NCBI GenBank assembly: GCA_910588245.1
Contig: CAJUQP010000067.1
Location: forward strand, 1-8,929
Source: an uncultured Muribaculaceae bacterium
Lineage (GTDB): Bacteria; Bacteroidota; Bacteroidia; Bacteroidales; Muribaculaceae
Direction of reading: 5' to 3'
Length of the DNA stretch: 8,929 bases
Numbering within the stretch: position 1 is the first letter of the stretch; every line of letters begins with the position of its first letter. The notes under the pieces are model-generated. The model saw only the letters and a program-made list of their open reading frames with translations, was not told where the DNA came from and searched no databases. A program made the position numbers and the translations under genes. This document shows, piece by piece, positions 6,562 through 8,929 of the stretch.

Positions 6562-8298
6562 TCAATTGTAGCCTTGGTTCTGCACATACAATCCAGGCAC
6601 ATAGTAGAGCTGGTTGTAGGGAATGGGATAGAATTCATTCTTCCCGGGGGTGTAATGTGCATCCTCGTAATACTGACCATATTTCACACCATCATATGTA
6701 GCATTTTTCTCTTTCTCAAAATAAGAATTGAGCACTGTCGAGGCTATTCCCCAACGGCGAAGGTCGAAATAGCGGCTGCTTTCCATTGCCATCTCCAGAC
6801 GTCTTTCCCACTGCAGACGTATTCTCGCCTTCTCCTTGCTATTGAAATCATTGGAAGAATAGAGCGATATCTCACAGAAATTTCTTGCATACGCTATATG
6901 CTTGTCGATGGAATTGGCGGCACGCTGTCGTATGTCGTTCACAATAGTCCTTGCCTCCTCAAGACGACCGAGTTCTATGAGAGCCTCCGCCCGCATAAGC
7001 ATTACATCCGTGTAGCGGAACACGTAATCATTCATCGCGAAAGCCTGCCATGAACCATTGAAGACTTCACCGCCGCTTCGTTGGGGCACATCCTTCAACG
7101 ATGTATAGAAGCCATATGTATTTGGAGTACGGGAATTATCCTTAGTCATCATATATTCTGACTCATACTTATAAGGGAATGAAGGCATTCCTACAGTATG
7201 AAAGAGACGCGGATCCCATTTCTGAGCAGAGGCAACGCCATTGACCGGATATTCGTCTGTCTTGTCATAATCCTCAAACATAGGAAGACCATTGCGTGTC
7301 TTATATGAGTTGACCAGATCCTGAGAAGGCTTATGGAAATCCCATCCGCACGACCACATACCCCAACATCCGTTGAGCATGTTCGACCAGTTTGCACGTC
7401 CAAAGAGCGTGTTATCTTCGGTGTACTGCGATGTCTGAACAGCAAACACCGACTCTATGCTGTTTTTATATTCCGGAAGAAATATGTCGCCGAAATCAGC
7501 CAGATATCCGTACTGGGATTTCTCAACAATATCCGTGTAGTCAACCACCTTCTGCATATATTCCCGGTTGACAAATGCCACACCGTTTGATTTCTCATAC
7601 CCGTCGCCCCAAGCGATCGTAAGGTAGCACTTTGCAAGATATGATGCGGCGGCAATTTTATTGGCACGTCCACCGCCATCCTCAACCACCTCCGGAAGAG
7701 CGTCGTATGCAAGCTCAAACTCATGGATTACCTTATGGAAAAGCTCCTCATAACTGAACTGGTCATTGCGCGTCTGCTCCTGAAGATTGTTCTTGAAGAC
7801 CTCCTCGTCCACCCATGGAATCTGACGGAACATGGTCAGCAGCTTGAAATAACTGTGTCCCCGGAGAAAATGCACTTCTCCCGCACGCTGCGCGGCTTTC
7901 TTTTCCCCAAGTTTTTCCACTCCATACTGCTCCAGTGCGACAAGTGCGCGGTTGCATCTGGAGATATTACAGTATAGACGATACCATAACTCGTCAAGCT
8001 CTCCGGGAGTGGATGTCAGGGTTGACCATATTTCCATCGGATGATAGCCGGTGTCCGTTGTTCCGCCTCCACCTTTCAGACAATCATCAGATGAAAGATC
8101 GCCATAAGGCCAAAGATTGAAAGGATATGTATACCAGCAATCGCCCAAAGAGGCATAGGCCGCATTGACCATCTTATCTGGCTCTGAATATGCAAGATTA
8201 CCGTCAATAACTCCGGTAGGAGGGACGTCAATAAAATCATTGCAAGAAGTGGCGCCAATCATTATAGAGGCAGCCGCCATTATATTTAGAAATTTCAT
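6562..8298 (-). CDS. SusD/RagB-family outer-membrane glycan-binding lipoprotein
   Basis: SusD-type lipoprotein of 578 residues, a typical length. It forms the lid on the SusC channel and binds the glycan, here presumably levan or its oligosaccharides. The signal peptide ends in lipobox Cys19 (GATSC), followed by ND. Family hallmarks are the N-terminal DFIDVPPTG region (21-29), the TPR-rich helices in the first half, YVFRYTDVMLMRAEAL around 422-437 followed by LEEARTIVNDIRQRA, RYFDLRRWG around 502-510, and the C-terminal FYPIPYNQL...NQGYN tail (about 556-578). It lies 29 bases after susC and 52 bases before the DUF4960 gene, within one operon. The start at 8298 is set by the lipoprotein signal. 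The leader is AT-rich, with AAAAGACA touching the ATG on the coding strand, and codons 2-5 carry one copy of the triple repeat described at 8284-8335. Confidence 0.95.
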   Translation of the reverse strand: MKFLNIMAAASIMIGATSCNDFIDVPPTGVIDGNLAYSEPDKMVNAAYASLGDCWYTYPFNLWPYGDLSSDDCLKGGGGTTDTGYHPMEIWSTLTSTPGELDELWYRLYCNISRCNRALVALEQYGVEKLGEKKAAQRAGEVHFLRGHSYFKLLTMFRQIPWVDEEVFKNNLQEQTRNDQFSYEELFHKVIHEFELAYDALPEVVEDGGGRANKIAAASYLAKCYLTIAWGDGYEKSNGVAFVNREYMQKVVDYTDIVEKSQYGYLADFGDIFLPEYKNSIESVFAVQTSQYTEDNTLFGRANWSNMLNGCWGMWSCGWDFHKPSQDLVNSYKTRNGLPMFEDYDKTDEYPVNGVASAQKWDPRLFHTVGMPSFPYKYESEYMMTKDNSRTPNTYGFYTSLKDVPQRSGGEVFNGSWQAFAMNDYVFRYTDVMLMRAEALIELGRLEEARTIVNDIRQRAANSIDKHIAYARNFCEISLYSSNDFNSKEKARIRLQWERRLEMAMESSRYFDLRRWGIASTVLNSYFEKEKNATYDGVKYGQYYEDAHYTPGKNEFYPIPYNQLYYVPGLYVQNQGYN

Positions 8299-8335
8299 TG
8301 TCTTTTATTATTTAGAAATTCACATATTTAGAAAT
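8284..8335. repeat. Three direct copies of ATTTAGAAAT at the susC/susD junction
   Basis: ATTTAGAAAT occurs on the + strand at 8284-8293, 8310-8319 and 8326-8335 (ATTTCTAAAT on the coding strand). Copies one and three share the 12 bases ATATTTAGAAAT; copies one and two share the 11 bases ATTTAGAAATT. Each unit is a small dyad, ATTT-AG-AAAT. The copies cover the susC stop codon, the 29-base gap and susD codons 2-5. Function is unknown; low-complexity AT sequence is the plain alternative. Confidence 0.6.
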
Positions 8336-8929
8336 CAACCTGCAATCCGAACGATACTGATGTCGGGAGAGGATAAGCCCAGTTGGGATTCTCAGGATCC
8401 GTGCATGTAAGACTATTACTCTTGATCGTAAACAGGTTCTGTCCTGACACATATACCCGTGCCTTTGACATGCGAAGAGAGGAAAGTAATTTTGAAGGAA
8501 GATTATAGCCGATCTGGAGTGTGCGAAGTTTTGCATATGAGCCGTTTTCCACAAAATATGAGGATGTGCGTCCTTCATCTCCCTTGTTGTTGGTAGTCAA
8601 CATCGGTATGGTTGAAGAAGTATTTACAACCGGCAACCAAGCATCGAGCACACGAACTCCTTTGTTGCTTCCGGCATCCGTGACGCTCCAGAAGTCGTTC
8701 TGAAATTTCTGATTATTGTAGATATCTTGGCCAAGCACACCCTGCCAGAACATCTGTAGATCAAAGTTTTTATAATTAAGCTCCAGATTAAGACCGAACG
8801 ACAGATCCGGAACCGGATTAAAAATCCATGTCTGATCATCTGCGGTGATTTTTCCATCGCCATTAAGATCGGCATACATCATACCGCCTACGCGGGCATT
8901 GTCCTGCCCATAGGCAAGCACTTCCTCCT
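8328..8929 (-). CDS. SusC-family TonB-dependent outer-membrane transporter, C-terminal part only
   Basis: The last 199 residues of a SusC/RagA-type TonB-dependent beta-barrel importer; the gene runs off the right edge, so plug and TonB box cannot be seen. The visible part has the usual C-terminal pattern: a calcium-loop-like DLNGDGKITADD, then PDLSFGLNLELNYKNFDL, a barrel strand followed by FWQGVLGQDIYN, then ENGSYAKLRTLQIGYNLPS, ARVYVSGQNLFTI, and the terminal strand ending in Phe (SFGLQVDF), the signature read by the outer-membrane insertion machinery. It would import fructan oligosaccharides as a complex with the adjacent SusD, with TonB-ExbBD supplying energy. Susd follows after 29 bases. 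The reading frame stays open to the edge, with codons for Glu-Glu just inside it, so no internal start is proposed. In the levan locus this corresponds to BT1763. The locus promoter should lie upstream of susC, outside the window. Confidence 0.95.
   Translation of the reverse strand, partial: EEVLAYGQDNARVGGMMYADLNGDGKITADDQTWIFNPVPDLSFGLNLELNYKNFDLQMFWQGVLGQDIYNNQKFQNDFWSVTDAGSNKGVRVLDAWLPVVNTSSTIPMLTTNNKGDEGRTSSYFVENGSYAKLRTLQIGYNLPSKLLSSLRMSKARVYVSGQNLFTIKSNSLTCTDPENPNWAYPLPTSVSFGLQVDF

Noticed and set aside
6373..7053. 226-codon open frame on the + strand across the DUF4960/susD junction
   Set aside because: It crosses two genes on the opposite strand and has no recognisable domain. Its hydrophobic part mirrors the opposite-strand signal peptide and intergenic AT sequence.

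Overview
The window looks like chromosome from a Bacteroidales bacterium. A gut or oral Bacteroidota is likely, and something close to Bacteroidaceae or Muribaculaceae is plausible. The reasons are a SusC/SusD outer-membrane pair followed by two more lipoproteins, a TAnnTTTG-type promoter, A-rich leaders without Shine-Dalgarno sequences, and an NYPYNISSQ motif in RsmA. Genus-level placement cannot be made from the sequence alone.

Left part (1-3381, all + strand): the 3' portion of a tRNA-Val(TAC) with its terminator; a secreted C1-family cysteine peptidase (PepC/bleomycin hydrolase type) with a recognisable promoter and terminator; then rsmA (16S rRNA dimethyladenosine transferase), which overlaps by ATGA a D-2-hydroxyacid dehydrogenase of the glycerate dehydrogenase/hydroxypyruvate reductase type. 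These genes are GC-rich, with many C-ending codons.

Right part (3479-8929, all - strand): the distal end of a polysaccharide utilisation locus, read from right to left as SusC (C-terminal part only), SusD, a DUF4960 surface glycan-binding lipoprotein, and a GH32 lipoprotein. This order matches the core of the Bacteroides thetaiotaomicron levan locus (BT1763-BT1762-BT1761-BT1760). The expected substrate is therefore a fructan, most likely levan. The GH32 enzyme would cut it at the cell surface, SusD and the DUF4960 protein would hold it, and SusC would import the oligosaccharides. The sensor, fructose transporter, fructokinase and periplasmic GH32 enzymes usual for such loci are not in the window; if present they lie beyond the right edge or elsewhere.

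The two blocks converge on a 12-bp perfect hairpin at 3419-3458, which probably ends transcription from both sides. Base composition visibly becomes more AT-rich in the utilisation locus. No CRISPR array, insertion sequence, integrase or phage gene was seen, and there is no stretch over 300 bases without a gene. I did not find a convincing undescribed system. The least explained structures are a triple 10-bp repeat at the SusC/SusD junction and a shared AAGACA element ahead of three successive start codons.
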